Notes: generated by a model not told the origin, from the letters alone. A stretch of 37,331 nt of DNA from Fen-1362 sp964597035 (GCA_964597035.1 CAZQWM010000019.1:1-37331), one strand, 5' to 3'. Shown: positions 16,227-24,405, numbered from the stretch's first letter. Numbers and translations: made by a program.

Positions 16227-17543
16227 TTGGAAAAAATGCGAGAGACCCTGAAGGTTCGCAAAGAGCGGGCCATTTTGGTTGCGGCCGTTCTGCACCGCCG
16301 CAATGAGCACGACGACCTGAAAGAGCTTACCGCCCTGGCTGAAAGCGCAGGTGCCATCGTCGTTGACCGCTTTCAGCAGAAAATCCACAAAATTCATCCC
16401 GCCTGGTACATCGGCAAGGGCAAGGCCGAACTACTCGCCGGCAGGGTCAAACACTTCAAGGCCGACCTGGTCATATTCGATAACGACCTTCTCCCCCGCC
16501 AGGTCAAAGAGCTTGAGCAGACTATCGCCGCCAAGGTCATTGACCGCAGCGAATTGATTCTCGACATTTTCGCCACCCGTGCCAAGACCGCCCAAGCCAA
16601 GCTACAGGTCGAGTTGGCCCAGCTCGAATACACTTACCCTCGCCTCACCCGTATGTGGACCCATCTCGATACAGTAGCCGGTGCGGGAGGGGCCACGGCC
16701 GCAGGAGCCGTCGGCGGTATAGGTACTCGCGGGCCGGGCGAGCAGCAGCTCGAAATCGACAGACGACTCGTCAGCAAACGCATCACCGAGCTTAAAGACG
16801 AGATTAAAGGTATCGACAAACGCAGGGTCCGCGAGATAGACGGCAGAAAAGGAATGTTCAAAATTTGCCTCGTCGGCTACACCAACGTAGGTAAAAGCAC
16901 ACTGCTCAACACCCTGACCGACGCGGATGCCTTCGTCGAGGACCGCCTGTTTGCAACCCTGGATACCCGCACCAGAAAATGGCATCTCGAAGGCGGGGCA
17001 GAGGTGCTGCTGAGCGATACGGTGGGCTTTATCAACAACCTCCCGCATCAGTTAGTGGCATCTTTCAAGGCAACCCTCGAAGAGGCAATCAACGCCGATT
17101 TGCTCCTGCACATTGTGGACGTCTCAAGCGCCAATGCCCTTGGCCAGATAGAATCGGTAAACGGCGTCTTAGCGGAAATCGGCTGTAATGAAAAACAAAT
17201 CCTGCTCGTCCTCAACAAAGTCGATGTCGTTACCGGCCTGAACACCCTCGAAACGCTGCAAACCGTTTATCCCGAGGCAGTCTGCATCTCAGCCAAGACC
17301 GGCTTCGGACTCGACCGATTGCATCAGGCCGTATTGAATAAATACCGGGGTAATGAGCTGTACTTGAGGATTGTAACCAGCCAGGCAAATGGTAAAATTC
17401 TCAGCTTCTTGCGCGCTTACGGCAGGATTATAGAAGAAAAATACTTGGACAGCAGTGTCCTTATCGAGGCACAATTGGGCAACAATCAGCTCGCCGAGCT
17501 GAAACGCCTCCAGCCCGACCGGCTGGAAGTCGTGAACGGATAA
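16227..17543 (+). CDS. hflX: Ribosome-associated GTPase HflX
   Basis: GTPase that splits stalled or stressed 70S ribosomes. The 438-residue protein has the HflX N-terminal domain (residues 15-110, IGKGKAELL and VIFDNDLLPRQVKELEQ), then the glycine-rich linker GAGGATAAGAVGGIGTRGPG before EQQLEIDRR. The G domain has G1 GYTNVGKST (217-225), G2 in LFATLDTRTR, G3 DTVGF (264-268) and G4 NKVD (330-333). The start is a TTG: GGAGGTG lies 8 bases upstream of it and 17 upstream of the next ATG, so TTG is preferred. A small acidic gene follows after 32 bases. Confidence 0.95.
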   Translation: MEKMRETLKVRKERAILVAAVLHRRNEHDDLKELTALAESAGAIVVDRFQQKIHKIHPAWYIGKGKAELLAGRVKHFKADLVIFDNDLLPRQVKELEQTIAAKVIDRSELILDIFATRAKTAQAKLQVELAQLEYTYPRLTRMWTHLDTVAGAGGATAAGAVGGIGTRGPGEQQLEIDRRLVSKRITELKDEIKGIDKRRVREIDGRKGMFKICLVGYTNVGKSTLLNTLTDADAFVEDRLFATLDTRTRKWHLEGGAEVLLSDTVGFINNLPHQLVASFKATLEEAINADLLLHIVDVSSANALGQIESVNGVLAEIGCNEKQILLVLNKVDVVTGLNTLETLQTVYPEAVCISAKTGFGLDRLHQAVLNKYRGNELYLRIVTSQANGKILSFLRAYGRIIEEKYLDSSVLIEAQLGNNQLAELKRLQPDRLEVVNG

Positions 17544-17575
17544 CAGAAAACACCAGACAAAAGGAGTGCGGCTAT

Positions 17576-17896
17576 ATGAAATACGAAGATGATCTTGAAG
17601 ATGACGATATCTTCCAGCAACGTTCCAAACAGGATGTCGACGACATAGTCGAAGAGTTGACCGACAGGGTTTGGTACAACAGGCACCTGGACCTCAGGGA
17701 TATGGTCGAATCAGGCGAGGAGGATGTTGACCCCGGAATCTGGAAACAGGCCCTTGCCGCGGCAAAAAAAATCGAAGACAAATACGGCATTGATAACCTC
17801 GGCCCTTACGATGACTTCGAATGGGGTATGATTAACGGCAAACTCAGCGCACTTCGCTGGCTGCTCGGTTTCGAATGGGATATGCTCGATACATAA
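17576..17896 (+). CDS. Small acidic protein of unknown function
   Basis: A 106-residue acidic protein with AAAAGGAG about 8 bases before the ATG. The N-terminus is a run of Asp/Glu (YEDDLEDDDIFQQR), followed by a helical part (VDDIVEELTDRVWYNRHLDL) and a Trp-rich end (GPYDDFEWGMINGKLSALRW, then LLGFEWDMLDT). There is no signal peptide or membrane segment. Clear ribosome site, tight spacing to hflX and regular codon use argue that it is real. No family was recognised. Confidence 0.75.
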   Translation: MKYEDDLEDDDIFQQRSKQDVDDIVEELTDRVWYNRHLDLRDMVESGEEDVDPGIWKQALAAAKKIEDKYGIDNLGPYDDFEWGMINGKLSALRWLLGFEWDMLDT

Positions 17897-18051
17897 AAAT
17901 AGCGTATAGCGGGTAGCGTATAGAATGTAGAAAACACTTCGGACTGAAGCCGACTGAAAAAATATCCTGTTTTTGATACCCTATTTCCCCCTTCCCCGGT
18001 TATGACCGTCCACTGCTAAACAGTGTTAATCTGGCTGAGTCAAACAAACCT

Positions 18052-18090
18052 ATTAAACGTTTGTTTTAAACATTTGTATTAAACATTTGT
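18052..18090. repeat. Three 13-base tandem repeats
   Basis: Exactly adjacent units at 18052-18064 (ATTAAACGTTTGT), 18065-18077 (TTTAAACATTTGT) and 18078-18090 (ATTAAACATTTGT). Consensus WTTAAACRTTTGT. Confidence 0.7.
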
Positions 18091-18234
18091 TCAGCAAAAG
18101 CGCGCATGTCGAAAACCCTTAGAAGCCGACTTTTTTAAAAAATTTTTTACTCCCTTTCTCACAAGCACTTAAGCCCATTTAGGCACCTCATTTGGCATCA
18201 GGAAATCCCTTAGTTTTCGACAAATTCGCGCAAG

Positions 18235-18286
18235 TTCGCGCCATAGGATGGAGAGACCTAAAGGTCTGTCCAGACTATGGCGCGAA
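18235..18286. repeat. 52-base nearly perfect palindrome
   Basis: The outer arms TTCGCGCCATAG (18235-18246) and CTATGGCGCGAA (18275-18286) are perfect complements. Inside, TGGA pairs with TCCA and AGACCT with AGGTCT around an AA loop. The mismatches are symmetric (GA/GA and G/G). The left-arm 16-mer GCGCCATAGGATGGAG recurs alone at 18413-18428. The flanks do not contain a T-tract, so it is not a simple terminator. Confidence 0.8.
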
Positions 18287-18296
18287 TCCTGAGCAA

Positions 18297-18332
18297 GGCC
18301 CGCTGCCTTCTTGCGAAAGCAAGATGCGGGCC
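18297..18332. repeat. Hairpin with GAAA loop
   Basis: GGCCCGC (18297-18303) pairs with GCGGGCC (18326-18332), with an inner CTTGC-GAAA-GCAAG hairpin. It lies 10 bases after the 52-base palindrome. Confidence 0.55.
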
Positions 18333-18433
18333 GCGTCGAAGGATCTAACCTGCGAAGGCCTGATCCCTCGACTTCGCAACGCTGCGCTCGGGATGACATT
18401 GGACATTAACGGGCGCCATAGGATGGAGGCTTC

Positions 18434-18534
18434 TTGCCTGCCCCTGCATGTTGTAGGCAGGGGTAGTGCTCCCTGGGCAAATTTAGCCCCCGGACTTGCC
18501 TGCCCCTGCATGTTGTAGGCAGGGGTGGTGCTCC
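18434..18534. repeat. Two copies of a 39-base element
   Basis: Copies at 18434-18472 and 18496-18534 differ at one base. Each contains CCTGCC...GGCAGG arms around a CCTGCATGTTGTA core, so each can fold. They are 62 bases apart. Confidence 0.75.
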
Positions 18535-18654
18535 TCTGGTTAGCCCCGCCTCCTGTGGGCGGGGTCAATTTAGGGCCCCGCCCTTAGGCGGGCAATGTGT
18601 TTTGTGGCAATGAACTATGAACACTGAACTATGAACGACAAAGGAGGGTTAATT

Positions 18655-21600
18655 ATGAACGCTAATTTAACAATCAGGATTTTAGATTGGCTGGACAGAA
18701 TTTTCGCCTGGCCCATCCTGCTCTATCGCCGGCTAAAATTCGGCTACACCTATCGCCGCATCTACCTCGGCGAAGGTGAATTCACCATCGTCGACCAGCG
18801 GGATTATTACCGGCTAAAGAATTTCAAGTGGTATCTCCAGGGAAACAGAACTAATCTTTACGCCGCTCGCAACTTCAAAGTCGGCCCCGCACAGACAAAG
18901 AAAATTTACCTGCACAGGGAAATTATCAATGCCCCTCGAGGGCTTCTTGTGGACCACAAAAACTGTAATTCCCTCGATAATCGCGGGGCCAATCTCCGCC
19001 CTGCCACCGTATCGCAAAATGCCTGCAACAGCCGCAGAAATAAATCGAACGCTTCTTCTAAATTCAGGGGCGTTTCTCTTGAAAAAAGAGTCAACAAATG
19101 GGTCGCGGTAATCTGTCATCACAGAAAAAGATTTCATTTAGGCACGTTCGTCTCAGAAATCGACGCCGCTAAGGCATACGATGAGGCGGCGAAAAAGTAC
19201 CACGGCGAGTTCGCAAGGTTAAACTTCCCGCAAGACGCTACGGTTTCTAATTCCGAAATACGCACTGAGCGAAACACAATAAAAAATCCAAAACCTTGTC
19301 TGACACGGACGAATCCGCTATATTATCAGCGCCTGTATGGACAAGGTGACGCAGAATCCAGGGAAACGACTATGGAGCAAGGTCAACCAGAGCTGGTTTC
19401 ATCGAAAAAAGCCGCTCAGCGTGACGTTGAGCCGCTGAGATTCACCGGCACACTCAGTATCGGTATCGACATCGGCTCGACAAGCAGTGACATCGTCGCC
19501 CTCGACGGCGAAAATCGAATCGTCCTGTCGGACTATCAGCGGACAAAAGGCAAACCCATCGAGACGCTCCGGGAACAGCTTCACCGAATCTATGAGCGAA
19601 TTAATCCCGCACGGGTCGAAGCAATCGCCGCGACCGGCTCCGCCGCACGACTGCCCGCAAAAATGCTCGCAATACCATTCGCAAACGAAGTCGCCGCACA
19701 GGCCGCAGCAATATCGCTTCTTTACCCCGACCTCGAAAACGCAACCGTCATCGAAATGGGCGGACAGGACAGCAAGCTGATTTTCCTCCAGAATCAGTCC
19801 GGCGCAGGACGCATCAGGGATTTCGCACTCAACACCGTCTGCGCCGCGGGTACCGGCTCGTTTCTCGACCAGCAGGCCGACCGACTCGGTATCAATATCG
19901 AAGACCAGTTCGCCCGACTCGCCCTGCAAAGTAAAAGCGTCCCCAGAATGGCCGGCAGATGCTCCGTCTTCGCAAAAAGCGATATGATTCATTTACAGCA
20001 GCAGGCCACACCTGTCTATGATATACTCGCCGGCCTGTGTCTGGCGCTGGCGAGAAATTTGAAAAGTAACCTGGGCTGTGGCCGAGAATTCCTCAAACCA
20101 ATCATCTTCACAGGCGGCGTGGCGGCTAACGCAGGAGTCGTCCGGGCAATCGAAGAAGTATTCGAGACCGGAACAGGCGAGCTGCTTGTCCCCGATGCTC
20201 ACTTTTTCACAGGCGCTATTGGCGCGGTCCTCGTAGCAAAAAGCAAAGGGCTAAAACTCGACCTCGCCAGCCAATCGCTGCTCGAAAAAATCGACCAATA
20301 TATGCGCCAACAGGGAACATCACTCACAAATGCCCCCCGCCGGGAACCACTTGCACAACCCGTCCTGCCACCCCCCCGAAGCACCGTCCACAGTGAGCTA
20401 CTCTCGCAGGCAACCGAACCAATCGACGCCTATATCGGCGTGGATGTCGGCTCGCTCAGCACCAACGTCGTCGTTATGGACACCGACAGGCGAATCCTCG
20501 CCAAGGCCTATCTTATGACCGCCGGAAGACCGTTAGAGGCAATCCGCGAGGGTTTACAGCAGGTCGGCAAGGAGGTGGCGGGAAAGGTCAGAATCCTCGG
20601 CGCCGCAAGCACCGGCTCAGGCAGGTATCTGACGGGCGACTTCATAGGCGCAGACGTAGTAATCAACGAAATAACCGCCCAGGCCACCGGAGCAACGATT
20701 GTTAATCCCAAGGTCGACACAATTTTCGAAATCGGCGGGCAGGACAGCAAGTATATCTCCCTCAACAACGGCGTGGTCGTGGATTTCGAAATGAACCACG
20801 CATGCGCCGCCGGCACCGGCTCGTTCCTCGAAGAGCAGGCTCAGCGATTGGGCATCAGCATCAAGGACGAATTCGCCAATCTCGCCTTCGCCAGCAAATC
20901 CCCCATCAAATTAGGCGAACGCTGCACGGTGTTTATGGAAACGGACCTGCTGAGCTATCAACAGCAGGGAGCGAGCACGGAGGATTTGGTGGCGGGGCTT
21001 AGCTACTCGATTGTTGCCAATTACCTCAACCGGGTCGTCGGCCGGCGAAGAATCGGGGACAACATCTGCTTCCAGGGCGGCACGGCCTTCAACAAAGGCG
21101 TGTGGGCGGCCTTCGAGAAGGTTCTCGGCAAGCCGATTATGGTGCCGGAACACCATGAGGTTACGGGTGCGCTGGGGGCGGCGGCGATAGCGGCGGAATA
21201 TATGGAGAAAGCAGGGCAAGCCGAGCAAAAAGAAAAAGCAGGACAGGTAGAAAAAGCAGAGCAAACAAAACAAGCTGGGCAAGAAGGACAGGCAAAAAGA
21301 GAAGGGCAAGTTGGGCAAAAAGAAAAAGCAAGACAAGTAGAAAAAGAAGAGCGGGCAGGGCAAGCAGGACAGGCAGGGCAAACAGGACAGACAGGACTGG
21401 CAGGGAAGACAGAACAAGCAGGACGGGCAGGGCAAGCAGGACAGGCAGAGCAAACAGGACAGACAGGACTGGCAGGGAAGACAGAACAAGCAGGACGGGC
21501 AGGACAGGTAGAACAAGAAGGGCAAGCAGGACGGGCAGGGCAAACAGGACAGACAGGACTGGCAGGGAAGACAGAACAAACAGGACGGGCAGGGGAAGGA

Positions 21601-24405
21601 GAGCGGCGGGCGGAAAGCAAATTCAAGGGATTCGAGAACCTGATAGGGACCAACTATACAGTGGAATCATTCACGTGCGAACACTGCGCCAACCACTGCG
21701 AGATAAAGAGGGTCCAAATCGACGGTTCGGAGCCGCTGTTCTACGGGTCACGCTGCGACAGATACAACCTGAAGAAAGTCGGCAAGAAAAAAAGCCGATT
21801 CAATGCCTTCGAATACCGCCAGGAAAAGCTGCTGGAGTTCTCGGGGCTGAGACAATCAGAGGACCCTGCTTCGCCCAAGGGGCTACGCAGGGCAGGCGGA
21901 GGACAGGAAACAGAAGAACATCGAACATCCAACGTCCAACGTCCAACAACAATGGAGAGGACAGACCCTTCTTCGCTAAAGCTACGAAGGGCAGGGTACG
22001 GACCCTTCTTCGCTAAAGCTTCCTCCTACGCAAAAGCTACGGAGGACGAGCCGAAGGGCGGGGGACAAAGTCGAACAATAGGAATACCGATGGCGCTGGT
22101 TACGTGGCAACTGCTGCCGATGTTTGCGCGATTCTTCGAGGAATTAGGATTCGAGGTTGTTCTGTCCGGGAGGACTTCCAAAGAGACGATTCGCAAAGGC
22201 GTGGAATCGGTTACGGCGCAGCCATGTTTTCCGGTCAAGGTGGCATACGGGCACGTGGCAGAGTTAATTGAAAAAGGGGTGGATTATATATTTCTACCGA
22301 GCATAGTATCCGTGACGGCGAATTTTGCGGAAAATGAGCACAATCATTTCTGCCCATACGTGCAATCGTTTCCCTACCAGATAAGGACGGCTTTCGGGGA
22401 TAAGTTAGGCAATACGAAACTGCTGATTTGCCAGCTTCGACTCGGCGAGGGAGACAAGCTTGTGCGAAAGACATTTGGCCGGCTCGGCAAACAACTGAAT
22501 GTTGCGCAGTCCAGTATTTACCGGGCGGTTGAAAAAGGATTCGAGGCGCAGCAAGGATTCGAGCGGGCACTGCGGGAGAAGGGCAGAGAAATCCTGTCGA
22601 GGATTGGGCCTGACGAGAAATTGTTTGTGCTTGTCAGCCGGCCTTACAACGGCTGTGACGAAGGAGTGAGCTTGCAACTGCCGAAGAAATTCACCGTCGC
22701 CGGTGCAGAAATGATTCCGATGGATATGTTAGACCTTGAGCGGGCGGAACTCAGCGACGAAACGCTGCACGGCGAGATATACTGGTCATACGGACAAAAG
22801 ATTCTGCGGGCGGGGGAGATAATAAAGCGGGACGAGCGGCTTTTCGCGGTGTATTTGTCGAATTTCAGTTGCGGGCCTGATTCATTTTTAATGACGTTTT
22901 TCAAGGATTTGATGGGAGACAAACCGTCGCTTCAATTAGAGATTGACGAGCATTCGGCGGACGCGGGAGTAATCACGCGGTTGGAGGCGTTTTTAGAGAG
23001 CTTGAAAAACTACAGGCCTGATATTTACCGCGGAGAGCGCAGAGACCGCAGAGAAAAAATAATAAAAACAACCTCTGTGAACTCTGCGGAGAAAAGGACG
23101 TTATTCATACCGTATATGAGCGATGCGTCATACGGTTTGGCGGCGTGTTTGAGGGGATACGGCCAGCCGGCGAAGGTAATGCCGGTTGCGGATGAGGCAA
23201 CGCTGATGCAGGGAAGGGCCTACACGACGGGCAAGGAGTGCCTGCCCTGCGCAATTACGAGCGGTGAGATGCTCAAGGTGCTCGGTCGCGGGGACGTGCA
23301 GCCGGAGAGTGCGGCGTTTTTTATGCCGGGGACATCGGGGCCGTGCAGATTCGGGCTTTATCACCGTATGCACGAATTGGTGCTAAGATACGCGGGAGTG
23401 GAAGAAGCGCAGGTGATTTCGCCCAACCAGGACAGCAACTTCTACAGCCAGCTTGTAACCAGCTTCGATGGTTCGACCAAGCTCACCACAGGCGGCACCG
23501 GCTTAGGCACATTTATGAAAGATATGTGGACCGCAGTGGTGGGAATAGACCTTTTGCAGAAAGTGGCAATGCGTCTGCGTCCCTTTGCCCACGACCCGGA
23601 ACAGGCACGGCAGGTTTATGAAAGGTGTCTGCATTTATGGGTTGAAGCGGTGGAACAAAGGACAGCGGACAGCGGACAGCGGATAGCGTACAACATACAG
23701 CGGATAGCGGACAGGAACAGAAAAAGAAAGACGGATATGGCGGGGGTTATGGGAATAATCGCCGATGAGATGGCAACGATTGAGCTGGACCATAACACAA
23801 GCAAGCCGAGGATTGGCATAGTGGGTGAGATTTACGTTCGCAATCATCCATTCGCAAATCTGAATATAATCAGCAGACTCGAAGAATTAGGCGCGGCGTG
23901 CGACCTTGCTTCGTTGGCGGAGTGGATTTACTACACCAACTTCACACGCAACAAGATGGCCAGACGCAGAGGGCAGTTGAGGAACCTTTTCAATAACAGT
24001 ATCCAGGATTTCTTCCAGCACAGAATCGAGCGCAAGCTGGCTCGGCCATTGGAAAGGCGTTTCGGGCGATTAGCTGAACACCCAGTCGAGGAGGTTATCG
24101 AATTCGCTCAGCCTTATTTAGACGAATCGTTCGAGGGCGAAGCGATACTGAGCATCGGCAAGATAGTGGAATACCACAAACAGGGCTTCGGCGGGGTGGT
24201 GAACGTGATGCCGTTTACGTGTATGCCCTCGACGATAGTGAGCACGCAGACGAGACGATTAAGCAGCGACTGCAATGAGATGCCAATTTTGAATCTCAGC
24301 TTCGACGGGCAGGAGGACGCGACGCTGACGACTCGATTAGAGGCGTTTGTTGAGCAGGTGGCTTCCAGACAAAAAGTAAAGGCCAAAGAGCTGGTCGTGA
24401 AGTAA
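18655..24405 (+). CDS. HNH-AP2 domain fused to a double 2-hydroxyacyl-CoA dehydratase activase/DUF2229 protein
   Basis: One open frame of 1916 codons. The ATG at 18655 lies 7 bases after GGAGG; a longer start at 18631 lacks one. Residues about 83-127 are HNH-like (YLHREI, then DHKNCNSLDNR with Asp100-His101, then NLRPATVSQNACN). Residues 135-192 are an AP2-like DNA-binding unit (FRGVSLEKRVNKWVAVI ... AAKAYDEAAKKYHGEFARLN). Two BcrAD/BadF-type ATPases follow: GIDIGST at 270 with cluster cysteines 396 and 436, and GVDVGSLST at about 595 with Cys717 and Cys757 (CAAGTGSF and RCxVF in both). After a repeat linker (about 850-985) come CEHCANHC (from 1008), DUF2229 (from about 1140) and a COG3581-like end (TGKECLPCAITSG). 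Activases of this family use ATP to inject electrons into Fe-S dehydratases. The second part alone, starting at Met240 (19372), could be a separate gene. Confidence 0.75.
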   Translation: MNANLTIRILDWLDRIFAWPILLYRRLKFGYTYRRIYLGEGEFTIVDQRDYYRLKNFKWYLQGNRTNLYAARNFKVGPAQTKKIYLHREIINAPRGLLVDHKNCNSLDNRGANLRPATVSQNACNSRRNKSNASSKFRGVSLEKRVNKWVAVICHHRKRFHLGTFVSEIDAAKAYDEAAKKYHGEFARLNFPQDATVSNSEIRTERNTIKNPKPCLTRTNPLYYQRLYGQGDAESRETTMEQGQPELVSSKKAAQRDVEPLRFTGTLSIGIDIGSTSSDIVALDGENRIVLSDYQRTKGKPIETLREQLHRIYERINPARVEAIAATGSAARLPAKMLAIPFANEVAAQAAAISLLYPDLENATVIEMGGQDSKLIFLQNQSGAGRIRDFALNTVCAAGTGSFLDQQADRLGINIEDQFARLALQSKSVPRMAGRCSVFAKSDMIHLQQQATPVYDILAGLCLALARNLKSNLGCGREFLKPIIFTGGVAANAGVVRAIEEVFETGTGELLVPDAHFFTGAIGAVLVAKSKGLKLDLASQSLLEKIDQYMRQQGTSLTNAPRREPLAQPVLPPPRSTVHSELLSQATEPIDAYIGVDVGSLSTNVVVMDTDRRILAKAYLMTAGRPLEAIREGLQQVGKEVAGKVRILGAASTGSGRYLTGDFIGADVVINEITAQATGATIVNPKVDTIFEIGGQDSKYISLNNGVVVDFEMNHACAAGTGSFLEEQAQRLGISIKDEFANLAFASKSPIKLGERCTVFMETDLLSYQQQGASTEDLVAGLSYSIVANYLNRVVGRRRIGDNICFQGGTAFNKGVWAAFEKVLGKPIMVPEHHEVTGALGAAAIAAEYMEKAGQAEQKEKAGQVEKAEQTKQAGQEGQAKREGQVGQKEKARQVEKEERAGQAGQAGQTGQTGLAGKTEQAGRAGQAGQAEQTGQTGLAGKTEQAGRAGQVEQEGQAGRAGQTGQTGLAGKTEQTGRAGEGERRAESKFKGFENLIGTNYTVESFTCEHCANHCEIKRVQIDGSEPLFYGSRCDRYNLKKVGKKKSRFNAFEYRQEKLLEFSGLRQSEDPASPKGLRRAGGGQETEEHRTSNVQRPTTMERTDPSSLKLRRAGYGPFFAKASSYAKATEDEPKGGGQSRTIGIPMALVTWQLLPMFARFFEELGFEVVLSGRTSKETIRKGVESVTAQPCFPVKVAYGHVAELIEKGVDYIFLPSIVSVTANFAENEHNHFCPYVQSFPYQIRTAFGDKLGNTKLLICQLRLGEGDKLVRKTFGRLGKQLNVAQSSIYRAVEKGFEAQQGFERALREKGREILSRIGPDEKLFVLVSRPYNGCDEGVSLQLPKKFTVAGAEMIPMDMLDLERAELSDETLHGEIYWSYGQKILRAGEIIKRDERLFAVYLSNFSCGPDSFLMTFFKDLMGDKPSLQLEIDEHSADAGVITRLEAFLESLKNYRPDIYRGERRDRREKIIKTTSVNSAEKRTLFIPYMSDASYGLAACLRGYGQPAKVMPVADEATLMQGRAYTTGKECLPCAITSGEMLKVLGRGDVQPESAAFFMPGTSGPCRFGLYHRMHELVLRYAGVEEAQVISPNQDSNFYSQLVTSFDGSTKLTTGGTGLGTFMKDMWTAVVGIDLLQKVAMRLRPFAHDPEQARQVYERCLHLWVEAVEQRTADSGQRIAYNIQRIADRNRKRKTDMAGVMGIIADEMATIELDHNTSKPRIGIVGEIYVRNHPFANLNIISRLEELGAACDLASLAEWIYYTNFTRNKMARRRGQLRNLFNNSIQDFFQHRIERKLARPLERRFGRLAEHPVEEVIEFAQPYLDESFEGEAILSIGKIVEYHKQGFGGVVNVMPFTCMPSTIVSTQTRRLSSDCNEMPILNLSFDGQEDATLTTRLEAFVEQVASRQKVKAKELVVK
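19296..19324 (+). promoter_or_regulatory. Possible internal promoter before the activase part
   Basis: TTGTCT (19296-19301), a 17-base spacer and TATATT (19319-19324), inside the poorly conserved linker between the AP2 and ATPase parts. It is 47 bases before the in-frame ATG at 19372, which has AGGG about 8 bases upstream. If active, it would allow the activase to be made without the HNH-AP2 part. Confidence 0.35.
21211..21600 (+). repeat. Coding minisatellite (AGQ/TGQ-rich linker)
   Basis: About 390 bases of 9- and 18-base units (GCAGGGCAA, GCAGGACAG and variants) inside the giant gene. They encode AGQ, TGQ, EKAGQ and TEQAGRAG peptides. A 53-base higher-order unit occurs at 21379-21431, 21451-21503 and 21541-21593. 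The spacings of 72 and 90 bases are multiples of 18, so the frame is kept. Confidence 0.85.
21856..22070 (+). repeat. Cluster of dispersed-repeat sequences inside the coding frame
   Basis: The DNA contains GGGGCTACGCAGGGCAGG, the phrase AACATCCAACGTCCAACGTC, and two copies of ACCCTTCTTCGCTAAAGCT, one followed by a related CGCAAAAGCTACGGAGGACG. It reads in frame as RTSNVQRPTT, then SSLKLRRAGYGPFFAKASSY and AKATEDEPKGGG. FAKAT/AKATED peptides are a known sign of translated intergenic repeats. It separates the CEHC motif region from DUF2229. Confidence 0.7.
23029..23097 (+). repeat. In-frame dispersed repeat (GCGGAGAGCGCAGAGACCGC type)
   Basis: CGCGGAGAGCGCAGAGACCG, then an A-rich gap, then CCTCTGTGAACTCTGCGGAG. 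This is the arrangement of a common bacterial intergenic repeat. It encodes RGERRDRREKIIKTTSVNS between DUF2229 and the COG3581-like part of the giant protein. Confidence 0.6.
23661..23716 (+). repeat. In-frame dispersed repeat (AGCGGACAGCGGATAGCG type)
   Basis: Repeated AGCGGACAGCGGATAGCGTA and CAGCGGATAGCGGACAG units. They encode RTADSGQRIAYNIQRIADR. The same family occurs between genes at about 17905-17926, upstream of this gene. Confidence 0.6.

Larger units (their letters stand above)
17897..18654. other. 758-base gene-free, repeat- and palindrome-rich stretch
   Basis: No convincing gene. In order: a GCGTATAGCGGGTAGCGTATAG repeat fragment (about 17905-17926), also found inside the downstream giant gene; three 13-base tandem repeats (18052-18090); an AT-rich patch (about 18131-18150); a 52-base palindrome (18235-18286); a GAAA-capped hairpin (18297-18332); a palindrome of the GATCCCTCG...CTCGGGATGAC type (18362-18398); a duplicated 39-base element (18434-18534); GC hairpins (about 18543-18593); and an ATGAACxxTGAACTATGAAC-type repeat near 18610-18635. 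Confidence 0.65.

Noticed and set aside
18052..18150. Chromosomal replication origin
   Set aside because: The 13-base repeats and AT-rich patch are suggestive, but there are no DnaA boxes and no dnaA, dnaN or parAB genes near.
18235..18534. CRISPR array
   Set aside because: Repeats are of different families, only two copies of any one, and no regular spacers or cas genes.
20911..21653. Long minus-strand frames rich in Cys, Pro and Ser opposite the giant gene
   Set aside because: They are the complement of the 9-base coding repeats; the composition follows from the repeat and no start signal exists.
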